Shown: positions 15,473-23,245 of the stretch, piece by piece
How the letters are laid out: every line of letters starts with the position of its first letter
Numbering within the stretch: the first letter of the stretch is position 1
From: Flavobacterium sp. CBA20B-1
GTDB lineage: Bacteria; Bacteroidota; Bacteroidia; Flavobacteriales; Flavobacteriaceae
Length of the DNA stretch: 64,000 nt
Direction of reading: 5' to 3'
NCBI RefSeq assembly: GCF_028473145.1
Contig: NZ_CP092370.1
Coordinates: 2,790,001-2,854,000, forward strand
Notes under the pieces: model-generated
Told to the model about the DNA's origin: nothing
Seen by the model: only the letters and a program-made list of their open reading frames with translations
The model's database searches: none
Program-made: the position numbers and the translations under genes

Positions 15473-16867
15473 TTACAAAATCAATCGTAATCGTTCGCCT
15501 CTTGGAGTGATTAAATCCATGCGGAGTTGTTCCTGATTTAGTTTTGAAAGGATTTCGTTGGCGTGTTCCGTATTTTTGATTTTAGAACCATTCACTGCCA
15601 AAATAATCGCATTTTTCAATTCACTTTCATATGCTTTAAAACGCTCATTGGATATACCGTTGATTTTAACACCGTAATTAATTCCCAATGTTTTTTGTTC
15701 TTTTGGTGACAAATTTTCAATTTCGAATCCGTTAAATTGAATTTGGGCAATTTCTTTTTTACTTAATTTAACTACTAATTCTTTGTCTTGATTGTTTCGT
15801 TTTAAAGAAACTGTTACTTCGTCGTTCGGACGTTTGGTGGCAATGATGCTGTTTAAATCTAGAAAAGAATTGATTCCTTTGCCGTCTATTTTATAAATAA
15901 TATCGCCTTTTTTGATACCTGCAGCTTCGGCTCCTGAATTTTTTGTTACGTTTTCCACATAAAATCCTTGTTTAAAGGTGAGCTTGTTTTCTGCTGCAAT
16001 TTGACTGTTCACTTCATAACCTTGCACCCCCAAAATACCTTGTTGCACTTTTCCGTATTCCATTAAATCGTTCACTATTTTTCGAGCTAAATTAGAGGGA
16101 ATAGCAAACGAATAACCTACATAAGATCCCGTTGCAGAAGAAATCATGGTGTTGATACCAATTAAATCGCCGTTGCTGTTTACCAATGCACCGCCTGAAT
16201 TTCCCGGATTCACAGCCGCATCGGTTTGAATGAATGATTGAATACCGTTTTCTGATAAATTGCGGGCTTTGGCTGAAACAATTCCGGCTGTAACAGTAGA
16301 TGTTAAATTGTAAGGATTTCCCACTGCTAGCACCCAATCGCCCACACTAATGGCATCAGAATCGGCGAAAGTTGTAAACGGTAGTTTCTCAGACGTATTG
16401 ATTTTTAAAAGGGCAATATCCATTTTAGAATCGGTTCCTACCAATTTTGCTTTAAAGGTGCGGTTGTCGTTTAGCGTAATTTCCAATTCACTTGCACCTT
16501 GAATTACGTGATTATTCGTAATGATATATCCGTCTTCCGAAATAATCACACCAGAACCCGTACCCACTTGTGCATAGGTTTGCCCACCGCCTTGGTATCC
16601 ATAGAAATATTCCATTATGGGGTTTCGTGGTGCATTTCTAAATGATACATTTTTAACGTGTACCACCGAATGAATGGTTTTTTCTGCGGCCAACTTAAAA
16701 TTAGGCGCTTCAAAAACCGAATTGTTCACATTTCGAAAAGGTGCACTTGTGGTAATTTCTTTTGCGTTTTCAAAATAATTGGTATCTTCAAAAAACAATT
16801 TGTACGACCCCAATGTTACAACACCACTTAACAACGATGTTGCTAAAATAGTTCCTATATTTTTCAT
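15473..16867 (-). CDS. HtrA/DegP-type periplasmic serine protease
   Basis: Envelope quality-control protease of 464 aa. A single N-terminal hydrophobic segment (about residues 5-25) acts as signal or anchor. The trypsin-like domain carries the triad His120 (TNNHVI), Asp150 (KMDIALL) and Ser224 (GNSGGAL). A PDZ domain follows at about 285-375, with a second, degenerate PDZ-like stretch to the end. Length and order fit DegQ/DegP of Bacteroidota. It is divergent from dapF with a 120-bp intergenic region. Confidence 0.94.
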   Translation of the reverse strand: MKNIGTILATSLLSGVVTLGSYKLFFEDTNYFENAKEITTSAPFRNVNNSVFEAPNFKLAAEKTIHSVVHVKNVSFRNAPRNPIMEYFYGYQGGGQTYAQVGTGSGVIISEDGYIITNNHVIQGASELEITLNDNRTFKAKLVGTDSKMDIALLKINTSEKLPFTTFADSDAISVGDWVLAVGNPYNLTSTVTAGIVSAKARNLSENGIQSFIQTDAAVNPGNSGGALVNSNGDLIGINTMISSATGSYVGYSFAIPSNLARKIVNDLMEYGKVQQGILGVQGYEVNSQIAAENKLTFKQGFYVENVTKNSGAEAAGIKKGDIIYKIDGKGINSFLDLNSIIATKRPNDEVTVSLKRNNQDKELVVKLSKKEIAQIQFNGFEIENLSPKEQKTLGINYGVKINGISNERFKAYESELKNAIILAVNGSKIKNTEHANEILSKLNQEQLRMDLITPRGERLRLIL

Positions 16868-16950
16868 ATAATTATTTAATGTTTATTTATTTAACAGTAA
16901 AATTACAATAGTACTAAATCATTAAAAAACAGTTTAACGCTTGTTAACAC

Positions 16951-16983
16951 TACTTAACGAAGCTTTAATATTTTATATCTTTG
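16951..16983 (+). promoter_or_regulatory. Promoter of dapF, probably leaderless
   Basis: TTG at 16951-16953, a 22-nt spacer and TATCTTTG at 16976-16983. The ATG begins at 16988, about where transcription should start for this promoter class, so little or no leader would remain. Confidence 0.6.
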
Positions 16984-16987
16984 CACA

Positions 16988-17782
16988 ATGAAGCAATTAA
17001 CATTTTATAAATACCAAGGCACCGGGAATGACTTTATTATGGTTGATAACCGCAGCCTTTTCTTTCAAAAAAATGATGCAGCAACAATCGCTTTTTTGTG
17101 CGACAGAAGATTTGGAATTGGAGGTGATGGATTAATTTTACTAGAAAATGATGCTACTGCCGATTTTAAAATGGTTTATTACAATGCCGATGGAAACGAA
17201 AGCACTATGTGTGGCAACGGCGGACGTTGTATTGTTTCCTTTGCGCATTTTTTAGGAATTTTTTCAAATGAAACCACTTTTAATGCGATTGATGGTTTGC
17301 ACCATGCAACTATTAATAAGGAAGATGTGGTAGCTTTGCAAATGATTGATATTGCAAAGGATACCATTAAGAATGAAAACAATTTTACGTTTTTGTTTAC
17401 CGGATCGCCACATCATGTGGAACTAGTCAATGATTTGAAAAATTTTAATGTTTTTGAAAACGGGAAAAACATTCGTTACAGCGACCAATACAAACCCGGC
17501 GGAACGAATGTAAATTTCGTTGAACAATTATCAAACGATTCTTTTAAAATACGAACATATGAGCGTGGCGTGGAAGACGAAACCTTATCTTGCGGTACCG
17601 GAGCAACGGCTGTGGCACTTGCAATGAACAGTTTAGAAAAAACTACTGCAAACAAAATCACTATTCAGGTTGAAGGTGGAGAAGTGCAAGTTTCTTTCGA
17701 TCAAAACGAAGAAAAATACTACAACGTTATGTTAACCGGAGCTGCTCAACAAGTTTTTAAAGGAGAAATTTCTATCGATTGA
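16988..17782 (+). CDS. dapF: Diaminopimelate epimerase
   Basis: Converts LL- to meso-diaminopimelate for lysine and peptidoglycan synthesis. 264 aa with the two catalytic cysteines Cys75 (STMCGNGGRC) and Cys202 (LSCGTGAT), one in each of the two mirror-image domains. First gene of a tight run: the GNAT gene begins 2 nt after its stop. dapA, for an earlier step of the same pathway, lies at 50450, unlinked to it. Confidence 0.97.
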   Translation: MKQLTFYKYQGTGNDFIMVDNRSLFFQKNDAATIAFLCDRRFGIGGDGLILLENDATADFKMVYYNADGNESTMCGNGGRCIVSFAHFLGIFSNETTFNAIDGLHHATINKEDVVALQMIDIAKDTIKNENNFTFLFTGSPHHVELVNDLKNFNVFENGKNIRYSDQYKPGGTNVNFVEQLSNDSFKIRTYERGVEDETLSCGTGATAVALAMNSLEKTTANKITIQVEGGEVQVSFDQNEEKYYNVMLTGAAQQVFKGEISID

Positions 17783-17784
17783 AT

Positions 17785-18321
17785 ATGTTTTTAAGAGGAA
17801 ATAAAGTTCATTTACGTGCATTAGAACCCGAAGATTTATCATTTTTATACGAAATTGAAAACGATGAATTGTTGTGGGAAGTAAGCCATACCCAAGCTCC
17901 TTATTCTAAATGGTTGCTTAAAAATTATTTGGAAAACAGTCATCAGGATATTTACGAAGTAAAACAACTGCGGTTAGCTATTGCCGAAAATGGCTCTAAT
18001 CATTTAATAGGGTTAATTGATTTATATGATTTTGATCCTAAAAACAGTAGAGTTGGTTTGGGAATTGTTGTGAAAAGCAGTGAAGAACGAAACAAAGGTT
18101 TTGGCAGCGAATCGGTAGAACTTTTGTTGGGATATGCGTTTCATATCTTAAATGTTCATCAAATATATGTTAATGTTGCTGCAACAAACCACGCAAGTAT
18201 CAAGCTTTTTTCTAAATTTGGTTTCGAAAAAGTAGGCGTTAAAAAACAGTGGAACAAAATCGGAGCTGTATATGTTGATGAACTGCTGTACCAATTAATA
18301 AATCCTTTAAATGAAAATTAA
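17785..18321 (+). CDS. GNAT family N-acetyltransferase
   Basis: Acetyl-CoA-dependent acetyltransferase of the RimJ/SpeG-like group, 178 aa. The start is placed at the ATG 2 nt after the dapF stop (MFLRGNKVHLRALEPEDL); a TTG two codons earlier is possible but unlikely. The acetyl-CoA loop appears as RNKGFGSES and a C-terminal beta-strand region follows (NVAATNHASIKLFSKFGF). It lies between dapF and mltG and overlaps mltG by 11 nt, so it is cotranscribed. The substrate is unknown. Confidence 0.88.
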   Translation: MFLRGNKVHLRALEPEDLSFLYEIENDELLWEVSHTQAPYSKWLLKNYLENSHQDIYEVKQLRLAIAENGSNHLIGLIDLYDFDPKNSRVGLGIVVKSSEERNKGFGSESVELLLGYAFHILNVHQIYVNVAATNHASIKLFSKFGFEKVGVKKQWNKIGAVYVDELLYQLINPLNEN

Positions 18322-19348
18322 TAAATTAGTTAGCTATGTAGCTGTACTTGGCGTTTTTGCTGCCTTGATTTTTGGTTATAGTCTGTACAGAAAAGCTTTC
18401 ACGCCCAATACCAATTTTGCAGATAAAAGTATTTACATTCATATACCTACCAATGCCACTTACAGCCAAGTGCAAGACTCGTTAAAAAAATATGTAAAAA
18501 ACTACACTTCTTTAGAAGGTCTTTTTTCAAAATTGGGTGAATCGGCAACAGTAGAACCTGGAAGATACCTTATTGAAAATGGTTACAATAACTACCGAAT
18601 TGTTAAAGCACTGCGCAGAAACGTGCCTGTAAAACTTACATTTAATAACCAAGAAACCCTTGAAAAGTTATTGCAACGTATTTCGTCGCAAGTGGAACCC
18701 GATATTGCAGATTTATACCAAACTTTTACGGAACCTGCTTTTTTGGAGGAAATGGGCATGAATAAAGACAATGTTTTAGCCATGTGCATGCCCAACACCT
18801 ATGAAGTTTATTGGAATACCACCCCCTTAAAAATTAGAAATATTCTGCAAAAGGAATACATCCGTTTTTGGAACGATGAACGAAAAGCAAAAGCAAAAGC
18901 ATTAGGTTTAAAGCCTGTTCAAGTGGCTTCTTTAGCTGCAATTGTTCAAAAAGAAACGGCAAAAGTAGATGAGCGTCCACGAGTTGCAGGTGCATATTTA
19001 AACCGATTGAACCAAGATATGCTGCTACAAGCAGATCCAACGGTGGTTTATGCTAAAAAAGCATTATCGAATGATTTTGAACAAGTTATAAAGCGTGTTT
19101 ATTTAAAAGATTTAACATTAAACCATCCATTTAACACATATAAATTCAAAGGAATACCCAACGGATTAATCGCTATGCCCGACGAAAGTTCAATTGATGC
19201 GGTGTTAAATGCAGAAAAACACAATTATATATATTTTTGTGCCAGTGTTGAACGAATTGGGTATCACGAATTTGCATCAACTATAGACGAGCATGCCAAA
19301 AATCGAGAAAAATATACCAGTTGGTTAAATAAAAGAAATATTAAATAA
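18311..19348 (+). CDS. mltG: Endolytic transglycosylase MltG (YceG family)
   Basis: Inner-membrane enzyme of 345 aa that cuts nascent glycan strands in the periplasm and helps set their length. One N-terminal transmembrane helix (about residues 9-27), a LysM-like region, then the YceG domain with catalytic Glu215 in IVQKETAK and the conserved AGAYLNRL and DPTVVYA motifs. Start ATG overlaps the GNAT gene. Grouping with dapF joins two peptidoglycan functions. A strong terminator follows. Confidence 0.94.
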   Translation: MKINKLVSYVAVLGVFAALIFGYSLYRKAFTPNTNFADKSIYIHIPTNATYSQVQDSLKKYVKNYTSLEGLFSKLGESATVEPGRYLIENGYNNYRIVKALRRNVPVKLTFNNQETLEKLLQRISSQVEPDIADLYQTFTEPAFLEEMGMNKDNVLAMCMPNTYEVYWNTTPLKIRNILQKEYIRFWNDERKAKAKALGLKPVQVASLAAIVQKETAKVDERPRVAGAYLNRLNQDMLLQADPTVVYAKKALSNDFEQVIKRVYLKDLTLNHPFNTYKFKGIPNGLIAMPDESSIDAVLNAEKHNYIYFCASVERIGYHEFASTIDEHAKNREKYTSWLNKRNIK

Positions 19349-19350
19349 AA

Positions 19351-19382
19351 GAAAGGTTGCTTTAAAACAACCTTTCTTTCTT
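19351..19382. terminator. Bidirectional terminator
   Basis: Hairpin GAAAGGTTG / CAACCTTTC between the convergent mltG and hemin-factor genes, with a pyrimidine-rich tail. Confidence 0.75.
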
Positions 19383-19388
19383 TCCTAA

Positions 19389-20426
19389 TTAATTCAATTT
19401 CTCAACCGTTGTTCTCCAAACATCTAATTCTGGGATACCTGGTTTGCGTTTTCCAAAGAACTGAACAATAATATCGCCCATTTCATTAAAAACTTCAATT
19501 GCTGTAACCACGCCATCTTCGGTGGGTTTGCGAACCACCCAAGTTTGTGCAATTTTACTCATATCTAAATGCAGGTTAAAATCGGGATCCATGATATTGT
19601 ACCATTCTTGATGCCACATGGTTTTGCGAATATTTCCTGTATGAATTTGGATGTTTCCTTTGTTGCCCACAAAAACCATAATTGGTGTTTTTTCTTTAGC
19701 AACTTCTTCTAGCATGGTGACAATTGCATCTTTTGAGATTTGTTTTGCATGAAAATCAGACGGAGCCAAACGCAATGCTTGTGTACGAGAAACACCAAAT
19801 TTACGCAACATTCCAAAAAACTCGTGGGTATCTTTTAAATCTATCCATGCTTGTTTAAAACCTTCTACATCAATTTCGTTGTCTGGTTTTTCGTCTAAGT
19901 TAACTGTATAAGCTTCGGTGGTTTCATATGGTTGCTGATCTTCGCTTTTGTATTTTTCAACTAATGCATCAAAAGCCGTTTCATTACTTTCGGCTGTTAA
20001 AAATATTTTGTGAATCGCTTCGCCATCTTTTCCAAAAAACTGAATACTTTTTGATGTTCCTCGTGCATTTTCTTCTGTTACTGCAAATGCTTTTTTCCAA
20101 TGCGACAAGAAAATTCGTAAGTCAATATCTTCGCCCACAAATAAACCTGCATGTGGATTAGAAAAATCTCCGTTCAAATAAATTCCTTTGCGTTCATGTA
20201 CACATTCGTCGTTTCTGGTTAAAGCCATCACTTTGCCCAACGATTCCATTTCTGATAAAATTTCTTTAAATTCCGGGCGTAAACGTGTAACACCATTGTC
20301 TATTTTTGTTGCCAATAATTCCATTTCACTAACGCCTAATTGTGCTGCAGCGTTGCGTATTCTTAAATGTGGTTGCTCTTGTTTTAGCAAATCCCATTGT
20401 GTTTTTAAACTTTCTGTTGTATTCAT
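19389..20426 (-). CDS. hmuS: Hemin-degrading factor (HemS/ChuS family)
   Basis: Cytoplasmic heme-handling protein of 345 aa, made of two related HemS-type halves (about residues 1-165 and 180-340). Known family members bind heme delivered by the ABC importer and store it, pass it on or break it down. Last gene of the hmuTUV-hmuS operon, starting 13 nt after the ATPase stop. The second half carries RKTMWHQEWYN, and the family's heme ligand His may lie in either half; I cannot assign it with certainty. Confidence 0.92.
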   Translation of the reverse strand: MNTTESLKTQWDLLKQEQPHLRIRNAAAQLGVSEMELLATKIDNGVTRLRPEFKEILSEMESLGKVMALTRNDECVHERKGIYLNGDFSNPHAGLFVGEDIDLRIFLSHWKKAFAVTEENARGTSKSIQFFGKDGEAIHKIFLTAESNETAFDALVEKYKSEDQQPYETTEAYTVNLDEKPDNEIDVEGFKQAWIDLKDTHEFFGMLRKFGVSRTQALRLAPSDFHAKQISKDAIVTMLEEVAKEKTPIMVFVGNKGNIQIHTGNIRKTMWHQEWYNIMDPDFNLHLDMSKIAQTWVVRKPTEDGVVTAIEVFNEMGDIIVQFFGKRKPGIPELDVWRTTVEKLN

Positions 20427-20439
20427 AATTGATTAAAAT

Positions 20440-21213
20440 TTATCCAAATAATATAATAGGTTGTTTGTTTTTAGGATGAGGTGTAATACTGCACGGATAT
20501 TGATACACCCTTGAAATACGTTCTTGAGTGAGTACTTTTTGGGGTTCATCGAATATCTCCACGCAGCTTTTGTTCATTAATAGTAAGCGATCGGCAAATT
20601 GTGCGGCAATGTTTAAATCGTGTAAAACCACCAAAGCCGAATTGTTTTGTTGGGTGAATTCTTTTATTAAATGTAAGGTTTTGAATTGATGCGCCACATC
20701 GAGATTATTCAAAGGTTCATCTAACAATAATAATTTATTTTCAACAGAATTTTCTAATTGAGCAAAAACGCGTGCTAAATGTAAACGCTGTTTTTCACCA
20801 CCAGACAATTGTTCATATTCGCGGTCATTTAAATGATTGGTTTGGGTATTTGCCATCCATTTTTCTACAATTTTTAAATCGTTTGCATGTGGTTCTGCAT
20901 TAAAGTAAGGATACCTGCCCATGAGCACAATTTCATCGTTTTTTAAGTTGATTTCATTGGAATGATGCTGCGAAAATTTTGCCCTATGAAAGGGAATTTC
21001 GTCTTTTTTGTAGGATTTAATCTCGGTGTTTTTAAAAAAGAATTTTTCAGATTGATACGAAATTTCGTTTGCCACACAACTTAAAAAGGTGGATTTTCCT
21101 GCTCCGTTTGGACCAACAATGGCAATGAGTTCGCCTTTATGAATCTCTAAATTGATATTTTTTAAAAGAAAGCGATTGTTTACTTGAACGTTTAAATTGT
21201 GAATTTGTATCAT
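20440..21213 (-). CDS. hmuV: Heme ABC transporter ATP-binding protein
   Basis: ATPase subunit (257 aa) of the heme importer. Walker A GPNGAGKST, Q-loop around FSQHHSN, signature LSGGEKQR, Walker B LLLLDEP and switch His in VLHDLN are all present, typical of the FepC/HmuV class. Its start overlaps the permease stop by 4 nt, implying coupled translation. It works with the HmuU-like permease and the HmuT-like lipoprotein encoded just upstream. Confidence 0.95.
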   Translation of the reverse strand: MIQIHNLNVQVNNRFLLKNINLEIHKGELIAIVGPNGAGKSTFLSCVANEISYQSEKFFFKNTEIKSYKKDEIPFHRAKFSQHHSNEINLKNDEIVLMGRYPYFNAEPHANDLKIVEKWMANTQTNHLNDREYEQLSGGEKQRLHLARVFAQLENSVENKLLLLDEPLNNLDVAHQFKTLHLIKEFTQQNNSALVVLHDLNIAAQFADRLLLMNKSCVEIFDEPQKVLTQERISRVYQYPCSITPHPKNKQPIILFG

Positions 21214-22238
21214 TTTAATTTTCTTTTATAATTGATTAAAATTGAAATAAAAACAGGCGCTCCCATTATAGCTGTTAAAATACCAATGGGCAATTCTGCC
21301 GGAATCACAATTAATCTACTAATGGTATCGGCAATTAAAAGCACAACGGCTCCTAAAAGCATCGACAAAGGCAAAAGTATGGTATAGTTGGAATGAAACA
21401 CAAAGCGTAATATATAAGGCACTACTAAACCAATAAAACCAATGGTTCCGTTGAAAGAAACCACGCAACCCACCATTAGTGAAGATGCAATGATGATTTG
21501 TTTTTTAGTTTTTTCAATGTGGAAACCTAAGTGTGCCGCTTCTTTTTCGCCTAACATCAAAGCGTTGAGCACTTTGCCTTTTTTAAGTAAAAATATACTT
21601 CCGCCCGCAACAACAATAAATACCAACAAAACTTTCCACCAATTTGCTCCGGCTAAACTACCCAATGACCAAAAGGTGATGTTTCGCAGTTCTTCTTCTG
21701 TTGAAATATAGGTTAAAAAACCGGTGACAGCACCTGTTAAAGCTGTGATTGCCACACCCGAAAGCAACAAAATGAGCACATGGGTTTTTCCGTTTGAAGT
21801 GGCCATTTTATATACAAACCACATAGTTAATAATGCACCTATAAACGCCATAATACTCAGCAATATGTATCGAAAAAAAGCAGGAAGCAAAGGCATTATT
21901 GCCGAACCAAAAACAATTGTTAAAGCCGCAAACAATACCGCTCCTGATGTGATGCCAATTAAATCGGGCGATGCCAACGGATTTTTAAACAAACCTTGCA
22001 AACTGGTACCGCTAATTGCCAATGCAGCACCTGTTAAAATGGCCATTAAAATGCGCGGAATACGCAGCTCTATTAAAACAAAAGAATCGGGTGTATGTGT
22101 ACGTGTAGAAAAATAGGTGCTGATGATTTCTGTTATCGACGTGTTAAAATCATAAGCACCCAAATACAATGCTGTTACCAAAGCAACCAGTAAAACAATG
22201 TAAAACAAGCGTTTGTAAACAGCAATTTTCTTTTTCAT
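21210..22238 (-). CDS. hmuU: Heme/iron ABC transporter permease (FecCD family)
   Basis: Inner-membrane permease of 342 aa with about ten hydrophobic segments, of the BtuC/FecCD type. Family motifs are visible: ELRIPRILMAILTGAALAIS near the N-terminus and FIGLVVPYILR in the C-terminal half. It shares one base with the end of the hmuT-like gene and overlaps hmuV by 4 nt, so the three import genes are translationally linked. Confidence 0.95.
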   Translation of the reverse strand: MKKKIAVYKRLFYIVLLVALVTALYLGAYDFNTSITEIISTYFSTRTHTPDSFVLIELRIPRILMAILTGAALAISGTSLQGLFKNPLASPDLIGITSGAVLFAALTIVFGSAIMPLLPAFFRYILLSIMAFIGALLTMWFVYKMATSNGKTHVLILLLSGVAITALTGAVTGFLTYISTEEELRNITFWSLGSLAGANWWKVLLVFIVVAGGSIFLLKKGKVLNALMLGEKEAAHLGFHIEKTKKQIIIASSLMVGCVVSFNGTIGFIGLVVPYILRFVFHSNYTILLPLSMLLGAVVLLIADTISRLIVIPAELPIGILTAIMGAPVFISILINYKRKLK

Positions 22239-23098
22239 TATTGTAATTTGTTATGTAATTCAATAACTGCTTCTCCTAAACGAGGACCAAAACCAGAAAG
22301 TAATTGCCCGTCCATGGTAACAACTTTTTTATTCTTACCAGCATTTGTTGCCGCAATACCGTCTATTTTCAGTAAACCATCTACGCCACCAACACTTTGC
22401 AAACCGCTATCGAACATTAAAATCACATCGGGATTTGTAGTAAGCAAAGCTTCTGGAGTTAACGGTTTAAAATCGGTTAAAGCTGCGGCTGCATTTTCAG
22501 CACCTGCCAACTCTATCATGTTGTGCAAAGGCGTTTGTTTACCAGCAACCATTAAATTTCCTGCACCACGCGCATAGATAAAAAGCACTTTAGGTTTTTT
22601 TGCAAAAGGTTGAATGGTACTTATTTTCGTTGAAATATGATCTAAAAGAGGTTGATAATTTTCTTTATTTAGTTTTGATGCAACTTGTGTAATTAGCTGC
22701 TTAGTACCCTCCACGCTATATTCTTGGTCAATAAGTACTAAGGGAACATTTGCTTTTTTTAATTGCTCGTTTAAATTGGGATTCATGTCCTTCGTTGTTC
22801 CAAAAACCACTGTTGGTTGCAGTGCCAAAATACTTTCTGCTGTAATGGAGCGAACATGTCCCAAATCGGTTGCTTTTAAATCATTCGGAAAAGTAGAAGT
22901 AACATCTCTTCCTACAATTTTTTCTGATGCATCTAATGCCGCTAAGGTTTCAGTTACTGCACCGTTTAATGACACAATTCGCGAGGTGTTTATTGCTGGT
23001 TCATTGGCTGTGTTTGTACCATTATTCTCGGTACTCGATTTTTGATTGCAGCTTACTAAAACCATTGTAAATGCAATAACAGTAAGAACTTTTTTCAT
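22238..23098 (-). CDS. hmuT: Heme ABC transporter substrate-binding lipoprotein
   Basis: Binding protein of 286 aa of the cobalamin/heme type (TroA/BtuF-like fold). Lipobox VLVSC places the lipidated Cys near residue 17, followed by an Asn/Thr-rich linker. The mature part begins RIVSLNGAVTETLAALDA, the usual start of this fold. It captures heme in the periplasm and passes it to the permease. First gene of the operon, facing the receptor gene across a 147-bp control region. Confidence 0.93.
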   Translation of the reverse strand: MKKVLTVIAFTMVLVSCNQKSSTENNGTNTANEPAINTSRIVSLNGAVTETLAALDASEKIVGRDVTSTFPNDLKATDLGHVRSITAESILALQPTVVFGTTKDMNPNLNEQLKKANVPLVLIDQEYSVEGTKQLITQVASKLNKENYQPLLDHISTKISTIQPFAKKPKVLFIYARGAGNLMVAGKQTPLHNMIELAGAENAAAALTDFKPLTPEALLTTNPDVILMFDSGLQSVGGVDGLLKIDGIAATNAGKNKKVVTMDGQLLSGFGPRLGEAVIELHNKLQ

Positions 23099-23142
23099 TT
23101 TACTATTTATATTAAGATTAAATTAAATTCTTTTACGCATCA

Positions 23143-23172
23143 CAAAATTAGATATAATTTCTAAAAAAACAA
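23143..23172 (-). promoter_or_regulatory. Promoter of the hmuTUV-hmuS operon
   Basis: Minus-strand TAATTTTG at 23150-23143, a 19-nt spacer and TTG at 23172-23170. The -33 side touches the inverted repeat at 23174-23190. Confidence 0.6.
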
Positions 23173-23173
23173 C

Positions 23174-23190
23174 ATTTATTTAGAATAAAT
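23174..23190. promoter_or_regulatory. Candidate Fur-type operator
   Basis: Inverted repeat ATTTATT-TAG-AATAAAT lies between the divergent -33 regions. A related TTAGAATAAATAAAAATAA word occurs here (23180-23198) and again just before the receptor ATG (23227-23245). Position and AT-rich dyad suit iron-responsive repression of both heme units; Fur as the regulator is inference. Confidence 0.5.
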
Positions 23191-23203
23191 AAAAATAACT
23201 TTT

Positions 23204-23211
23204 TACTTTTG
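23204..23211 (+). promoter_or_regulatory. -7 element of the heme receptor promoter
   Basis: TACTTTTG matches TAnnTTTG. There is no TTTG at the expected -33 position, which is instead occupied by the candidate operator. Confidence 0.5.
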
Positions 23212-23245
23212 CTTTCGTTATTTAACATTAGAATAAATAAAAATA

